From: Sporosarcina sp. 6E9 | GTDB lineage: Bacteria > Bacillota > Bacilli > Bacillales_A > Planococcaceae | Direction: 5' to 3' | Length of the DNA: 64,000 nucleotides | NCBI RefSeq assembly: GCF_017921835.1 | Contig: NZ_JAGEMN010000001.1 | Coordinates: 1,419,874-1,483,873 of the forward strand | Shown here: positions 20,199 through 29,504 of the stretch, in pieces | Layout of the letters: each line of letters begins with the position of its first letter | How positions within the stretch are numbered: position 1 is the stretch's first letter | Translations under genes and position numbers: made by a program | Notes under the pieces: model-generated | What the model was told of the DNA's origin: nothing | What the model saw: the letters and a program-made list of their open reading frames with translations, nothing else | The model's database searches: none

Positions 20199-21347
20199 TT
20201 AATCTAACATAGCATACACTATTTTTCGAGTGTGCGAATCAATTTCGGAAATCATTTCAAGATTTGGTTTTGAAATTGTCTTGTGTGCTTCCATTACACG
20301 TTCGACGATATTGTCGATTTCAAGAAACCCTATTTTACCTTGCATGAATAAACTCACAGCTACTTCATTGGCAGCATTCATCGCTGCCGGCATCGTGCCA
20401 CCTTCTTTACCCGCTGCATAAGCAAGTGCAAGCGCCTTATAGCGAGTATGGTCAAGCTTCTCAAAATGAAGCTTTCCAATTTCCTCGAGGCGCAACGGTT
20501 TTGCATTTTGCATTGGGATTCGATCAGGATATGTCAATGCATATTGGATAGGGACTCTCATATCAGTTGATCCTAGTTGAGCCATGACACTCGTATCTTC
20601 AAATTCAACTAATGAATGTATGATACTTTCACGATGCAGAAGAACATCGATTTGTTCATAAGGAACACCGAATAAATGATGCGCCTCAATCACTTCAAGT
20701 CCTTTATTCATCATAGTGGCCGAATCAATTGTAAGTTTATTGCCCATCGACCAATTCGGATGTGCAAGAGCTTGTTCCACGGTAACCTCTGTTAACTCAT
20801 CCCGTGTCAAATCCCTAAAACTTCCTCCAGATGCTGTCAAAATGAGTCTAGAGACAGTTTTAAGGTTTTCACCATTTAAAGCTTGAAAGAGTGCCGAGTG
20901 TTCGCTATCAACTGGTAGAAGTTGCACATCTTTTTTCCGCGCTTCCTCTAAAACCAGTTCGCCTGCGGCCACCAGCGTCTCTTTATTTGCAATTGCGATA
21001 TTAATCTTCGAACGAATGGCTTCGATGGTCGGTTTAAGTCCGACACTGCCAATTACAGCATTAACTAAAACATCTGCACCAGTATGGGCAGCAACTTCGG
21101 TAAGTCCTTCTTTCCCATGAACGAAATCAATCGAAGGGAATTCGGTTTTCAGAAGTTCTGCATCCTCACGTTGAATGACCGATATTGTTTGCGGTTGAAA
21201 TAAAGTAGCGTACTCCCGCACCTTGTCGATATTCATGCCCGCCGAAAATGATACAAGTTCAAATTTCTCGGGATTCGATTTTATTATATCAATTGTTTGG
21301 ACGCCAATGGAGCCAGTAGCTCCTAACAAGCTAATTTTCTTCCTCAT
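20199..21347 (-). CDS. dxr: 1-deoxy-D-xylulose-5-phosphate reductoisomerase
   Basis: A 382-residue Dxr, second enzyme of the MEP isoprenoid pathway, using NADPH and a divalent metal. [10 protein letters not shown] (9-18) is the NADPH motif; SASGG-like TASGGSFRD and [13 protein letters not shown] are substrate and metal regions. It stands between cdsA and rseP, 16 bases after cdsA, so isoprenoid precursor and carrier synthesis (uppS) share a transcript. A small GGCC-AATA-GGCC hairpin lies in the 85-base spacer before rseP. Confidence 0.97.
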   Translation of the reverse strand: MRKKISLLGATGSIGVQTIDIIKSNPEKFELVSFSAGMNIDKVREYATLFQPQTISVIQREDAELLKTEFPSIDFVHGKEGLTEVAAHTGADVLVNAVIGSVGLKPTIEAIRSKINIAIANKETLVAAGELVLEEARKKDVQLLPVDSEHSALFQALNGENLKTVSRLILTASGGSFRDLTRDELTEVTVEQALAHPNWSMGNKLTIDSATMMNKGLEVIEAHHLFGVPYEQIDVLLHRESIIHSLVEFEDTSVMAQLGSTDMRVPIQYALTYPDRIPMQNAKPLRLEEIGKLHFEKLDHTRYKALALAYAAGKEGGTMPAAMNAANEVAVSLFMQGKIGFLEIDNIVERVMEAHKTISKPNLEMISEIDSHTRKIVYAMLD

Positions 21348-21363
21348 AATGTCACCCTTTCCG

Positions 21364-22158
21364 TTATGCTACGAATTGAAGAAAATGGAGCAGCGGTAAA
21401 ACAAAAAGGAGACTGTCAAATCTATCAAGAATTCCTCCGTGCCCCGGAAGAAGACTTCCTGAATCCTTTACATTATAATTTCTTTTAATAGCTGATTCAA
21501 CTAGATCACCTAGCTGACCTACCATAGATGCGATAAGGGTAACCACGATCAATATCCAATATGATGATGCAATCGGAATGAAGTAATGGAAAATACATGC
21601 TGAAATTATTGCGGCGATGATTCCGCCCAAAAATCCTTCAATTGTTTTATTAGGTGATATATCCGGCCATAACTTCAAGTTCCCAATTTTTCGCCCAACA
21701 AAATAGGCACCTGTATCTGTCGTCCAAATTACAATAAGTGCATAAAGTACATATTCAATTCCAAAGAGTCGAGTTTCGATAAAATAGTAAAATCCGATAC
21801 CAATGTACAATGCTCCAAGTATTGAAAAAGCAGCGTGGTCAAATGTAAAACGATTTTTTACGATGACCGTATGAATTAATAGAAGTAATGTGACTGCAAA
21901 AGCTAGTTCAATTTTGGTATAGCCTACTGTATCGTAAAATTGTTGTTCATAAGCCGAAGGGATTAATAAAACTGCAAGTGCAACCCAGGTTAATACCCCA
22001 GGAATGGACACAAGTTTAATATTCCTCATTCGTAATATTTCATATAAACCAATCGTTGCAATTGCGTATATTACAAGCGTGAATGGCCATCCACCTATTA
22101 TTACGAATGGAGTGAAAAATGCTAATGCGATTATTGCTGTTATAATTCTTTGTTTCAA
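21364..22158 (-). CDS. cdsA: phosphatidate cytidylyltransferase
   Basis: A 264-residue multi-pass membrane enzyme that makes CDP-diacylglycerol from phosphatidate and CTP, the branch point to phosphatidylglycerol and related lipids. About eight hydrophobic helices fill the protein; the family signature with [18 protein letters not shown] is near the C-terminus. The ATG overlaps the uppS stop (4 bases). Confidence 0.96.
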   Translation of the reverse strand: MKQRIITAIIALAFFTPFVIIGGWPFTLVIYAIATIGLYEILRMRNIKLVSIPGVLTWVALAVLLIPSAYEQQFYDTVGYTKIELAFAVTLLLLIHTVIVKNRFTFDHAAFSILGALYIGIGFYYFIETRLFGIEYVLYALIVIWTTDTGAYFVGRKIGNLKLWPDISPNKTIEGFLGGIIAAIISACIFHYFIPIASSYWILIVVTLIASMVGQLGDLVESAIKRNYNVKDSGSLLPGHGGILDRFDSLLFVLPLLHFLQFVA

Positions 22159-22949
22159 GCGTCACCCTCCTCATTTACACTCCCAAAACGTCTATTTCGA
22201 GATTGGAATTCCTTGATCTCATTTATCATGCACAGTTCATCAAAATCAGGCCATAAGACGTCTGTAAATGAAAACTCGGCATAAGCAAGTTGCCACAACA
22301 TAAAATTCGACAAACGGACTTCCCCGCTGGTGCGGATTAGTAAGTCTGGCTCTGGTAAATGAGCGGTCATTAAATTGTTGCCTATTAATGTCTCATCAAT
22401 ATCCTCTAATTCAATTTTACCTTCTGTTGCGAGTTTAGCAATTTCTTGCATACATTGAATTAGTTCAAGGCGACTTCCATAATTCATCGCAAAGTTTAAT
22501 GTCATCCCATCGTTTTCAGCTGTTTCATCGATTGCCCGTTGGATAGCATTTTTTGTATGTTCAGGTAAAACATCAAAATTACCAATCATTTCAACTCTTA
22601 CGTTTTGCTCGATTAGCTCAGGGAGGTAAGTACTTAAGAACTCTCCGGGAAGTTTCATTAGAAAATCAATTTCTAGTTTTGGGCGTTTCCAATTTTCAGT
22701 TGAAAATGCATAAAGTGTAAGTACCTTAATCCCTATATCATTTGCAACACGTGTAATTTTCCGAACCGTTTTCATGCCTTCGTGGTGACCAGCAATTCTA
22801 GGTAAATTACGCTTTTTTGCCCATCTGCCATTACCATCCATAATTATTGCCACATGAGCAGGGATATGCTTACTTTTAACACTTTCTAATTCTACCGAAA
22901 TTAAGGGCTCGGTCTCCACATTTTTTTTTCGTATGAGCTTTCCTAGCAT
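22155..22949 (-). CDS. uppS: undecaprenyl pyrophosphate synthase (cis-prenyltransferase)
   Basis: A 264-residue UppS that extends farnesyl diphosphate to the C55 carrier used for wall synthesis. MDGNGRWAKKR with its catalytic aspartate, GHHEGMKTV, FSTENWKRP and the C-terminal RTSGEVRLSNFMLWQ stretch are conserved. A promoter lies 40 bases upstream, so this gene starts the uppS-cdsA-dxr-rseP unit. Confidence 0.97.
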   Translation of the reverse strand: MLGKLIRKKNVETEPLISVELESVKSKHIPAHVAIIMDGNGRWAKKRNLPRIAGHHEGMKTVRKITRVANDIGIKVLTLYAFSTENWKRPKLEIDFLMKLPGEFLSTYLPELIEQNVRVEMIGNFDVLPEHTKNAIQRAIDETAENDGMTLNFAMNYGSRLELIQCMQEIAKLATEGKIELEDIDETLIGNNLMTAHLPEPDLLIRTSGEVRLSNFMLWQLAYAEFSFTDVLWPDFDELCMINEIKEFQSRNRRFGSVNEEGDA

Positions 22950-22988
22950 AATTTTTCCTCCACTCCACTACCATTTCAGAGCAAGCTA

Positions 22989-23016
22989 ATTCTATACTAC
23001 CAAAAATCCGTATCAA
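22989..23016 (-). promoter_or_regulatory. sigma-A promoter of uppS
   Basis: Minus strand: -35 TTGATA (23011-23016), 16-base spacer, -10 TAGAAT (22989-22994). Both hexamers match five of six consensus bases. It stands between the frr terminator and uppS. Confidence 0.68.
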
Positions 23017-23043
23017 ATACATTATTGAATTCTTGATAGATGT

Positions 23044-23073
23044 AAAAAAGACGCCCTGAAATAAGGACGTCTT
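23044..23073 (-). terminator. intrinsic terminator of the frr transcript
   Basis: Minus strand AAGACGTCC-TTATTTCA-GGGCGTCTT followed by TTTTT. A 9-bp stem with one wobble pair, 170 bases after the frr stop codon. Confidence 0.85.
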
Positions 23074-23243
23074 AGAAAATAGAAAGTTCTTCTATCCCGC
23101 ATTAACGAGCCGTAAGCCCACCCCAACACTTAAAGGTTTCAGGAAAACCACAAAAATTAATGGCGATGAACAGCACGTCAATGCCCGAATTGCTCAACTA
23201 ACATCAATGAAGGTTAAGCCGCCATTGAACTAGTTTCACTGCT
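23074..23243 (-). other. unusually long 3' region after frr
   Basis: About 170 bases separate the frr stop from its terminator, longer than other 3' ends in this window. The longest frame with a possible start is a GTG-led 25-codon one without a ribosome binding site, so I do not call a gene. The sequence is less AT-rich than nearby spacers. It could be a dispersed intergenic repeat or a 3' UTR RNA. Confidence 0.4.
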
Positions 23244-23801
23244 TCAGATTTCCATGATTTCATCTTCTTTAGCTTTTGCGAGATCGTCAATTTTTTTAAT
23301 ATAAGAATCCGTTAATTTTTGGATTTCATCACCATTGCGGTGAAGTTCATCTTCTGTTATTTCAGCATTTTTCTCAAGTTTTCTAAATTCTTCATTTGCA
23401 TCTCGACGAACATTTCGAATTACCACTTTAGATTCTTCTGCTTCTTTTTTAACAGTCTTAACAATATCTTTTCGACGCTCTTCTGTTAATGCAGGGATCG
23501 CAAGACGAATAATCGTTCCATCATTAGATGGCGTAATTCCGATATCCGATTTCATGATTGCTTTTTCAATATCCCCAAGGGTTGTTTTGTCATAGGGTTG
23601 TATTGCAAGTAGACGTGCTTCTGGCACAGAAATACCTGCCATTTGATTAAGCGGAGTCGGTGCTCCGTAATAATCGACTGTGATTCTGTCAAGCAGTGAA
23701 GCATTAGCGCGCCCTGCACGGATTGAAGCTAATTCTCTTGAAAACGCTCCAATTGCATTATCCATTCTTTCTTTCGCTTGGTTCAAAACTGCGTTCGCCA
23801 T
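23244..23801 (-). CDS. frr: ribosome recycling factor
   Basis: A 185-residue RRF that with EF-G splits the ribosome after termination. Conserved parts: [28 protein letters not shown] and the [13 protein letters not shown] helix. The ATG overlaps the final base of the pyrH stop codon (TAATG), so the two are translationally coupled. Confidence 0.98.
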   Translation of the reverse strand: MANAVLNQAKERMDNAIGAFSRELASIRAGRANASLLDRITVDYYGAPTPLNQMAGISVPEARLLAIQPYDKTTLGDIEKAIMKSDIGITPSNDGTIIRLAIPALTEERRKDIVKTVKKEAEESKVVIRNVRRDANEEFRKLEKNAEITEDELHRNGDEIQKLTDSYIKKIDDLAKAKEDEIMEI

Positions 23802-24526
23802 TACAAATTCCTCCTGACGACCGTCCCGATGGGTTCACCGAGTACGGCTCTCTTTATATTTCCATTCTCCATAATTGAGAATACAACGAGTGGTATATCA
23901 TTGTCCATACATAGGGTTGAAGCTGTTGAATCCATTACTTCAAGGCCTTGACTAATGACGTCTATATAGGATAATTCGGTATACTTAATTGCATTTTTAT
24001 CGAGTAAAGGATCAGCAGAATAAACGCCGTCAACATTATTTTTCGCCATTAAAATAACGTCAGCTTCAATTTCCGCCGCACGAAGCGCTGCTGTTGTGTC
24101 TGTTGAGAAGTAAGGATTGCCTGTACCTGCTGCAAATATTACAACGCGTTTCTTTTCTAGATGTCTAATTGCTTTTCTACGTATGTATGGTTCAGCGACT
24201 TGTCTCATTTCAATAGAAGAAGATACACGACTTTGTACTCCTAGTTGTTCGAGGGAATCTTGAAGGGCTAGAGAATTCATAACTGTTGCGAGCATACCCA
24301 TATAGTCGGCTGTTGCACGATCCATTCCCATTTCACTTCCGACCTTGCCGCGCCAAATGTTTCCACCGCCAACAACTACCGCAACTTCAACACCAAGCTC
24401 AGCAACTTCTTGTACCTGTTTAGCAACGTTTTTGATAACCTCCGGGGATAGACCGAAGCCTTTCTCACCTGCAAGTGCCTCACCGCTTAACTTCAAAACA
24501 ATACGTTTATATTTTGGGATGCTCAT
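23801..24526 (-). CDS. pyrH: UMP kinase
   Basis: A 241-residue UMP kinase of the amino acid kinase fold, which phosphorylates UMP to UDP and is usually regulated by GTP and [12 protein letters not shown] (N-terminus), GGGNIWRG and the [17 protein letters not shown] block are typical. GGAGG lies 6 bases before the ATG. A terminator hairpin separates it from tsf. Confidence 0.97.
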   Translation of the reverse strand: MSIPKYKRIVLKLSGEALAGEKGFGLSPEVIKNVAKQVQEVAELGVEVAVVVGGGNIWRGKVGSEMGMDRATADYMGMLATVMNSLALQDSLEQLGVQSRVSSSIEMRQVAEPYIRRKAIRHLEKKRVVIFAAGTGNPYFSTDTTAALRAAEIEADVILMAKNNVDGVYSADPLLDKNAIKYTELSYIDVISQGLEVMDSTASTLCMDNDIPLVVFSIMENGNIKRAVLGEPIGTVVRRNL

Positions 24527-24554
24527 AAGTACCTCCGTTTAATCAGTTTTCTTG

Positions 24555-24585
24555 AAAAAGAGGGAACACCACTTGTGTGTTCCCC
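24555..24585 (-). terminator. intrinsic terminator after tsf
   Basis: Minus strand GGGAACAC-N7-GTGTTCCC, an 8-bp stem followed by TCTTTTTC. Ends the rpsB-tsf transcript or limits readthrough into pyrH. Confidence 0.85.
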
Positions 24586-24600
24586 ATTCATTTATAACGC

Positions 24601-24647
24601 AGAATTGAAATACATTCTTCCAGAGAAGAATTGAAATACATTCTTCC
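24601..24647. repeat. 21-bp direct repeat after tsf
   Basis: The same 21 bases occur at 24601-24621 and 24627-24647, a period of 26. They lie between the tsf stop codon and its terminator, so both are in the tsf 3' UTR. No protein is encoded. Confidence 0.9.
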
Positions 24648-24654
24648 TATCTGC

Positions 24655-25545
24655 TTATTTACCTTGTACTTGACTCATTACTTCGTCAGCAAAGTTTTCT
24701 TCGCGCTTTTCGATTCCTTCGCCAACTGCATAACGAACGAAATCTTTTAATGTTCCACCCGTTGATTTAACGAACGCTTTTACTTTTTGATCAGAGTCTT
24801 TTACAAACGCTTGATCAAGCAAGCAAATTTCTTCGAAATATTTACCGATACGGCCTTCAACCATTTTAGCAACAATGTTTTCAGGTTTACCTTCGTTTAA
24901 TGCTTGCTCGGTAAGGATTTTCTTCTCGCGCTCAACTTCATCAGCTGGAACTTCGTCGCGTGAAATGTATTTCGGGTTTAGTGCAGCGATGTGCATTGCA
25001 ACATCTTTAGCTGCTTCTTCGTTCGTTGAACCTTCAAGAACTACAAGTACAGCTATTGAACCACCCATGTGGAGGTATGGACCAAATGCATCATTGTCTG
25101 TTTTTGTACGGATCTCAAAACGGCGAAGTGTAATTTTTTCACCAATTTTAGCAACTGCATTAGAAATGTGTTCTGCAACAGTTAACCCATTTTCTAATTT
25201 CAATTCATGTGCTTCTTCAATTGTAGCTGGTTTAGCTTCAATAAGTTTTTCAGATAGCTCTTGCACTAACAATTGGAAAGATTCGTTTTTAACAACGAAG
25301 TCTGTTTCAGCATTTACTTCAAGAATAACGGCTTCATTTCCATTGATATGAATAGATGCAGTCCCTTCTGCAGCAATGCGGTCAGCTTTTGACGCAGCGC
25401 TTGATAATCCTTTTTCACGTAGAAAATCGATTGCTGCTTCCATATCTCCGTTTACCTCAGTTAGTGCTTTTTTGCAGTCCATCATACCTGCACCTGTTTT
25501 TTCACGTAATTCTTTAACCATTTGAGCTGTAATTTTTACTGTCAT
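24655..25545 (-). CDS. tsf: translation elongation factor Ts
   Basis: A 296-residue EF-Ts, guanine nucleotide exchange factor for EF-Tu. N-terminal UBA-like domain ([18 protein letters not shown]), the [12 protein letters not shown] signature in the core and a C-terminal module complete it. The true start is MTVKITAQ at 25545 with GGAGGATGGG upstream; the longer open frame passes through the structured spacer and is not used. Confidence 0.98.
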   Translation of the reverse strand: MTVKITAQMVKELREKTGAGMMDCKKALTEVNGDMEAAIDFLREKGLSSAASKADRIAAEGTASIHINGNEAVILEVNAETDFVVKNESFQLLVQELSEKLIEAKPATIEEAHELKLENGLTVAEHISNAVAKIGEKITLRRFEIRTKTDNDAFGPYLHMGGSIAVLVVLEGSTNEEAAKDVAMHIAALNPKYISRDEVPADEVEREKKILTEQALNEGKPENIVAKMVEGRIGKYFEEICLLDQAFVKDSDQKVKAFVKSTGGTLKDFVRYAVGEGIEKREENFADEVMSQVQGK

Positions 25546-25587
25546 TTTTCCCATCCTCCAATAATGTGTCGTAAAATGAAACTTCAA

Positions 25588-25678
25588 CCATTGGGGATTC
25601 TCCCCCAATGGCATTAGTTGAACCATTAGCGTGGAATTGTTTTTTCCGCAATACTACCTGTTATTGTGGGCCAATTCC
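25588..25678 (-). promoter_or_regulatory. two stable hairpins in the rpsB-tsf spacer
   Basis: After the rpsB terminator the minus-strand RNA can form GGAATTG...CAATTCC (arms 25672-25678 and 25633-25639, with inner CAATA/TATTG), then CCATTGGGG-GAGAAT-CCCCAATGG (25588-25611). Neither ends in a T-run. They sit 40-130 bases before the tsf start and may be processing or control elements for tsf. Confidence 0.6.
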
Positions 25679-25679
25679 T

Positions 25680-25710
25680 AAAAAAGACGATAAGGGGTTA
25701 GCTTATCGCC
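25680..25710 (-). terminator. terminator-like hairpin after rpsB
   Basis: Minus strand GGCGATAAG-CTAACCC-CTTATCGTC, 9-bp stem with one G-U pair, followed by TTTTTTAGG. It lies between rpsB and tsf, genes normally cotranscribed, so it is probably a leaky terminator. Confidence 0.8.
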
Positions 25711-25722
25711 TGCTTCGAAAAA

Positions 25723-26457
25723 TTACTCTACAGTTACTGTCTCTTCTGAGTTTTCTTCAGCTGGAGCTTCGTCTTCGCCTTGTCTTGATTCAATCAAAGC
25801 ATCAGCCATTTTGCTCGTTAGTAGACGTACTGCACGAATTGCATCATCATTCGCTGGAATAATATAATCAATTTCGTCAGGGTCACAGTTTGTATCAACA
25901 ATTCCAACGATAGGAATGTTCAACTTAATTGCTTCCGCAACCGCGATGCGTTCTTTACGCGGGTCAACAACAAACATAACATCTGGTAGTGATTTCATAT
26001 CTCTAATTCCACCAAGGAATTTTTCTAGTCTTTCGTGTTCTTTATTTAATTGAACAACTTCTTTTTTAGGTAGGACTTCAAACGTACCGTCTTCTTCCAT
26101 ACGCTCGATTTTCTTCATACGCGCTACGCTCTTTTGAATTGTAGCGAAGTTAGTTAGTGTACCACCAAGCCAACGTTGGTTGATGTAATACATTCCTGAA
26201 CGTTCTGCTTCTTCTTTAATTGCATCTTGTGCTTGTTTCTTCGTACCCACAAAAAGTACTTTCCCACCATCTTCACCAACTTGACGCATATATGCGTATG
26301 CTTCTTCAAGCATTTTCACCGTTTTTTGAAGATCGATAATGTAAATGCCGTTACGTTCTACAAAAATGAACTTCTTCATTTTTGGGTTCCAACGACGAGT
26401 TTGGTGTCCGAAATGAACACCTGCTTCTAGTAATTGCTTCATTGAGACTACTGCCAT
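25723..26457 (-). CDS. rpsB: 30S ribosomal protein S2
   Basis: A 244-residue S2 of the small subunit head-body junction. [15 protein letters not shown] near the N-terminus and [16 protein letters not shown] are the two family signatures; the C-terminal tail is acidic. AGGAGG lies 7 bases before the ATG. It has its own promoter and a structured leader, and is followed by tsf. Confidence 0.98.
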   Translation of the reverse strand: MAVVSMKQLLEAGVHFGHQTRRWNPKMKKFIFVERNGIYIIDLQKTVKMLEEAYAYMRQVGEDGGKVLFVGTKKQAQDAIKEEAERSGMYYINQRWLGGTLTNFATIQKSVARMKKIERMEEDGTFEVLPKKEVVQLNKEHERLEKFLGGIRDMKSLPDVMFVVDPRKERIAVAEAIKLNIPIVGIVDTNCDPDEIDYIIPANDDAIRAVRLLTSKMADALIESRQGEDEAPAEENSEETVTVE

Positions 26458-26559
26458 TTCTATTCCTCCTGTTTTGGTTTAAATTCCTCCGCGCAAATCA
26501 TCCAGTGGAACAACCTTTCGGCACCATTCCAAAGTCCATGCACGTGTGTAGTAATACCA
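26458..26559 (-). promoter_or_regulatory. structured 5' leader of rpsB
   Basis: From the predicted transcription start to the rpsB ATG there are about 100 bases. They include a long hairpin at 26507-26530, with GGAAUGG paired to UUGUUCC, inner CC/GG pairs and a GAAA tetraloop. Such a leader suits ribosomal protein feedback control, but I cannot match it to a named family. Confidence 0.5.
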
Positions 26560-26565
26560 TTTGCT

Positions 26566-26594
26566 AATATAACATATTGATTTGGACAATGCAA
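26566..26594 (-). promoter_or_regulatory. sigma-A promoter of rpsB
   Basis: Minus strand: -35 TTGCAT (26589-26594), 17-base spacer, -10 TATATT (26566-26571) with a TGT extension. Stands between the codY terminator and rpsB. Confidence 0.78.
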
Positions 26595-26621
26595 CAATCG
26601 TTTATTTAATTCTATAATCAA

Positions 26622-26672
26622 AATAAAAAAGCTTTCCTCCCTTCATCGACCCAAGGAAGGAAGGCTTTTTTA
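26622..26672 (-). terminator. intrinsic terminator after codY
   Basis: Minus strand AAAAAAGCCTTCCTTCCTT pairs with GAAGGGAGGAAAGCTTTTTT around a short TCGAT-containing loop, then TTTTTT. Strong and symmetric. Confidence 0.88.
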
Positions 26673-26683
26673 AATTGTTGTCA

Positions 26684-27460
26684 TTAGTTTTTTTGTTTTT
26701 CTAACTCTGCAAGGAATTTATTGTTAAGAACTTTAATATAAGTTCCTTTCATTCCTAGTGAACGGGATTCAATAACGCCAGCACTTTCAAGTTTACGAAG
26801 TGCGTTAACAATAACCGAACGTGTAATTCCTACACGGTCAGCAATTTTCGAAGCTACTAGTAGACCTTCTTCACCGTCTAGCTCTTTAAAGATATGCTCA
26901 ATCGCTTCGTGTTCACTGTAAGATAGTGAGTTGATCGCCATTTGAACAACAGCTTTACTACGTGCTTCAACTTCAATTACTTCAGTTTTCTCGCGTAAAA
27001 TTTCCATGCCTACAACAGTTGCGCCGTATTCAGCAAGAATTAGATCTTCATCTTGGAATTCTTGCGTCATTCTAGCAAGGATAAGCGTACCTAAGCGCTC
27101 TCCTCCGCCAACAATAGGAACGATTGTTGTTAAACCTTCACTGAACAGTTCTTTGTTCTCTATTGGGAATACAGTATATGCACTTTCAATATCCAAGTTC
27201 GAAGAAGTTTCGTTTACTTCGAAAAGTTTTTTCGTATATTCTTCAGGGAATTGACGGCTTTCAAACATATCTTTCATGCGCTCGTTTTCAATTTGTTGAT
27301 GAATTTCAAATCCAAGTAATTTCCCTTTTCTGCTAACGATGAATGCGTTACATTCAATAACTTGACTAAGCTTTTCAGCCATTTCCTTAAAGTTGACTGC
27401 TTCTCCACCTGACTCTTGTAGCATTGCGTTAATCTTACGTGTTTTTAATAATAGTGACAT
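26684..27460 (-). CDS. codY: GTP-sensing global transcriptional repressor CodY
   Basis: A 258-residue CodY that binds branched-chain amino acids and GTP and represses stationary-phase, amino acid and often virulence or sporulation genes. N-terminal GAF domain (~1-150, with [13 protein letters not shown] and [12 protein letters not shown]) and a C-terminal winged helix-turn-helix ([22 protein letters not shown]). Start ATG two codons inside the open frame gives MSLLLKTRK as in homologues. Last gene of the xerC-hslV-hslU-codY operon. In B. subtilis a flagellar cluster follows; here rpsB does. Confidence 0.97.
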   Translation of the reverse strand: MSLLLKTRKINAMLQESGGEAVNFKEMAEKLSQVIECNAFIVSRKGKLLGFEIHQQIENERMKDMFESRQFPEEYTKKLFEVNETSSNLDIESAYTVFPIENKELFSEGLTTIVPIVGGGERLGTLILARMTQEFQDEDLILAEYGATVVGMEILREKTEVIEVEARSKAVVQMAINSLSYSEHEAIEHIFKELDGEEGLLVASKIADRVGITRSVIVNALRKLESAGVIESRSLGMKGTYIKVLNNKFLAELEKQKN

Positions 27461-27547
27461 TTTCATTCTTCCTCCTAAGTATAATGCTGATGCATTTATG
27501 GAATATTCTAAAGGTTTTCAATCATTAAATAAAGCGATTTGACTCAT

Positions 27548-28951
27548 TTATAAAATATATTGTGACAAATCTTTGTTCTTTGCAATTTCTTGTAGCTTTT
27601 CTTCGACATATTTCGGCGTTATTTTTATCGTTGAAGGACCGATGTCAGCCGCTTCATATGAAACTTCTTCAAGCAGCTTTTCTAAAATCGTATGCAGACG
27701 TCTTGCACCGATATTTTCAGTGTTATCATTTACTTCAAATGCAATTTCCGCAATTTTGCTAACCGCTTCTTCCGTAAAGTCTAATATGACACCTTCTGTT
27801 TCCAATAACTTTTCATATTGACGTATCAATGAGAAGTCCGGTTCCTTCAATATGCGTTCAAAATCATTTTTCGATAATTTATCTAGTTCAACTCGTATCG
27901 GAAAACGACCTTGGAGTTCGGGGATAATATCAGAAGGCTTCGAGATATGAAAAGCACCTGCCGCGATGAATAAAATAAAATCCGTTTTCACCGCACCGTA
28001 TTTCGTCGAAACGGTAGAGCCTTCTACAATTGGCAAGATATCGCGTTGGACGCCTTCACGCGACACATCGGCTGACGAGCCGCCGCTACCTTCGCTCCTT
28101 GCTATCTTGTCCATTTCATCAAGAAATATGATACCCGATTGCTCGGTTAACTCGATTGCATTTCTTGCGATTTCATCGTGGTCGATTAGCTTATCTGCTT
28201 CTTCCGATTCAAGTACAAGACGTGCATCTTTCACTTTCATTTTACGAACCGTTTTCTTTTTAGGCATTAGGGAAGAAAGCGCGTCTTGCATATTCGCACC
28301 CATTTGCTCCATTCCCGACCCTTGGAACGCATCGTAAAGCGATGGCTGTTGCTCAGTAACCTCGATTGTCACTGTCTCTTCTTCAAGTTCACCCGCTAAT
28401 AAACTTTTTGCAATGTCAGCGCGCTTTTGTTTTACCTCAGCTTCTTTTTCACCGTCATGCTCCTCAACTTCTGGCTTTTGACCAAAGAGCATTTCAAATG
28501 GGTTTTGTCCGCTGCTTTGTTTCTTTTTACTAGGGACGATGAGTTTAATCAGTCTTTCATTCGCCAGCTTTGTTGCTTGTTCCCTGACTTCTTCGCGCTT
28601 CTCGGCACGAACAATTCGTATACCGGCCTCCGTTAAATCTCTAACCATTGACTCAACGTCACGACCAACATAACCGACTTCTGTAAACTTTGTTGCTTCC
28701 ACTTTTAAAAAAGGTGCATTTACCAACTTGGCAATTCTTCTTGCAATTTCAGTTTTCCCTACTCCAGTTGGACCAATCATCAGAATGTTTTTAGGTATAA
28801 TTTCATTTTTTTCTTCTTCAGTAAGAAGGCTTCGTCTAAATCGATTTCGAATCGCTACCGCTACCGCACGTTTGGCATTATCCTGTCCAATAATATAACG
28901 ATCTAAATGTGCGGTAAGTTCTTTTGGCGTTAATTCTTCTCTTTTCGTCAT
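27548..28951 (-). CDS. hslU: ATP-dependent protease ATPase subunit HslU (ClpY)
   Basis: A 467-residue AAA+ unfoldase partner of HslV. Walker A GPTGVGKT is at 60-67, Walker B in [12 protein letters not shown], the intermediate domain lies between about 110 and 240, and the C-terminal end (KDLSQYIL) is the tail that docks into HslV. The ATG shares a base with the hslV stop (TAATG). Confidence 0.97.
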   Translation of the reverse strand: MTKREELTPKELTAHLDRYIIGQDNAKRAVAVAIRNRFRRSLLTEEEKNEIIPKNILMIGPTGVGKTEIARRIAKLVNAPFLKVEATKFTEVGYVGRDVESMVRDLTEAGIRIVRAEKREEVREQATKLANERLIKLIVPSKKKQSSGQNPFEMLFGQKPEVEEHDGEKEAEVKQKRADIAKSLLAGELEEETVTIEVTEQQPSLYDAFQGSGMEQMGANMQDALSSLMPKKKTVRKMKVKDARLVLESEEADKLIDHDEIARNAIELTEQSGIIFLDEMDKIARSEGSGGSSADVSREGVQRDILPIVEGSTVSTKYGAVKTDFILFIAAGAFHISKPSDIIPELQGRFPIRVELDKLSKNDFERILKEPDFSLIRQYEKLLETEGVILDFTEEAVSKIAEIAFEVNDNTENIGARRLHTILEKLLEEVSYEAADIGPSTIKITPKYVEEKLQEIAKNKDLSQYIL

Positions 28952-29490
28952 TAAAGTACCTCCACAATAATCTGGTCATTTGTAAAGACGCAAATTTCGG
29001 CAGCTGTTTCCAGTGAAGCTTTGGCAATTTGTTCAGCCGACAAAGAATCTCCACTATACTTTTTCAGTGCTCGGCCTGCAGCAAGCGCATAATGTCCACC
29101 CGAACCAATAGCTAGAATACCGTCATCAGGTTCAATAACTTCTCCTGTACCTGAGACAAGAAGCAGTTCATCCTTATTCATCACGAGTAACATTGCTTCG
29201 AGTTTACGAAGCATCCGATCGCCTCGCCATTGTTTGGCAAGCTCTACAGCGGCACGTTGGAGATTGCCATTGTACTCGGTTAGTTTCCCTTCAAATAAAT
29301 CGAATAAAGTGAAAGCGTCAGCAACTGATCCGGCAAAACCTGCAAGGACCTGCCCACCAAAAATTCTGCGCACTTTTTTTGCGGTATGTTTCATAACAAC
29401 CGCGTTGCCGACTGTAACTTGGCCATCACCTGACATGGCGCATGCACCGTCATGGCGAATAGCAAATATCGTCGTTGCATGGAATTCCAT
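28951..29490 (-). CDS. hslV: ATP-dependent protease peptidase subunit HslV (ClpQ)
   Basis: A 179-residue proteasome-like subunit. Start ATG at 29490 (AGGGAGG 9 bases upstream) gives [10 protein letters not shown]. The Thr-Thr pair that usually forms the N-terminal nucleophile comes after a five-residue leader (MEFHA). B. subtilis ClpQ (MSSFHATTIF) is reported to use an N-terminal serine; no serine is present here, so a threonine exposed by processing is more likely. Conserved MSGDGQVT and [14 protein letters not shown] follow. A second ATG nine bases upstream is too close to the ribosome binding site. Confidence 0.95.
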   Translation of the reverse strand: MEFHATTIFAIRHDGACAMSGDGQVTVGNAVVMKHTAKKVRRIFGGQVLAGFAGSVADAFTLFDLFEGKLTEYNGNLQRAAVELAKQWRGDRMLRKLEAMLLVMNKDELLLVSGTGEVIEPDDGILAIGSGGHYALAAGRALKKYSGDSLSAEQIAKASLETAAEICVFTNDQIIVEVL

Positions 29491-29504
29491 AAAAACCATC
29501 CTCC

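Noticed and set aside
23100..23180. Small GTG-started peptide gene after frr
   Set aside because: 25 codons, no ribosome binding site, no known homologue.
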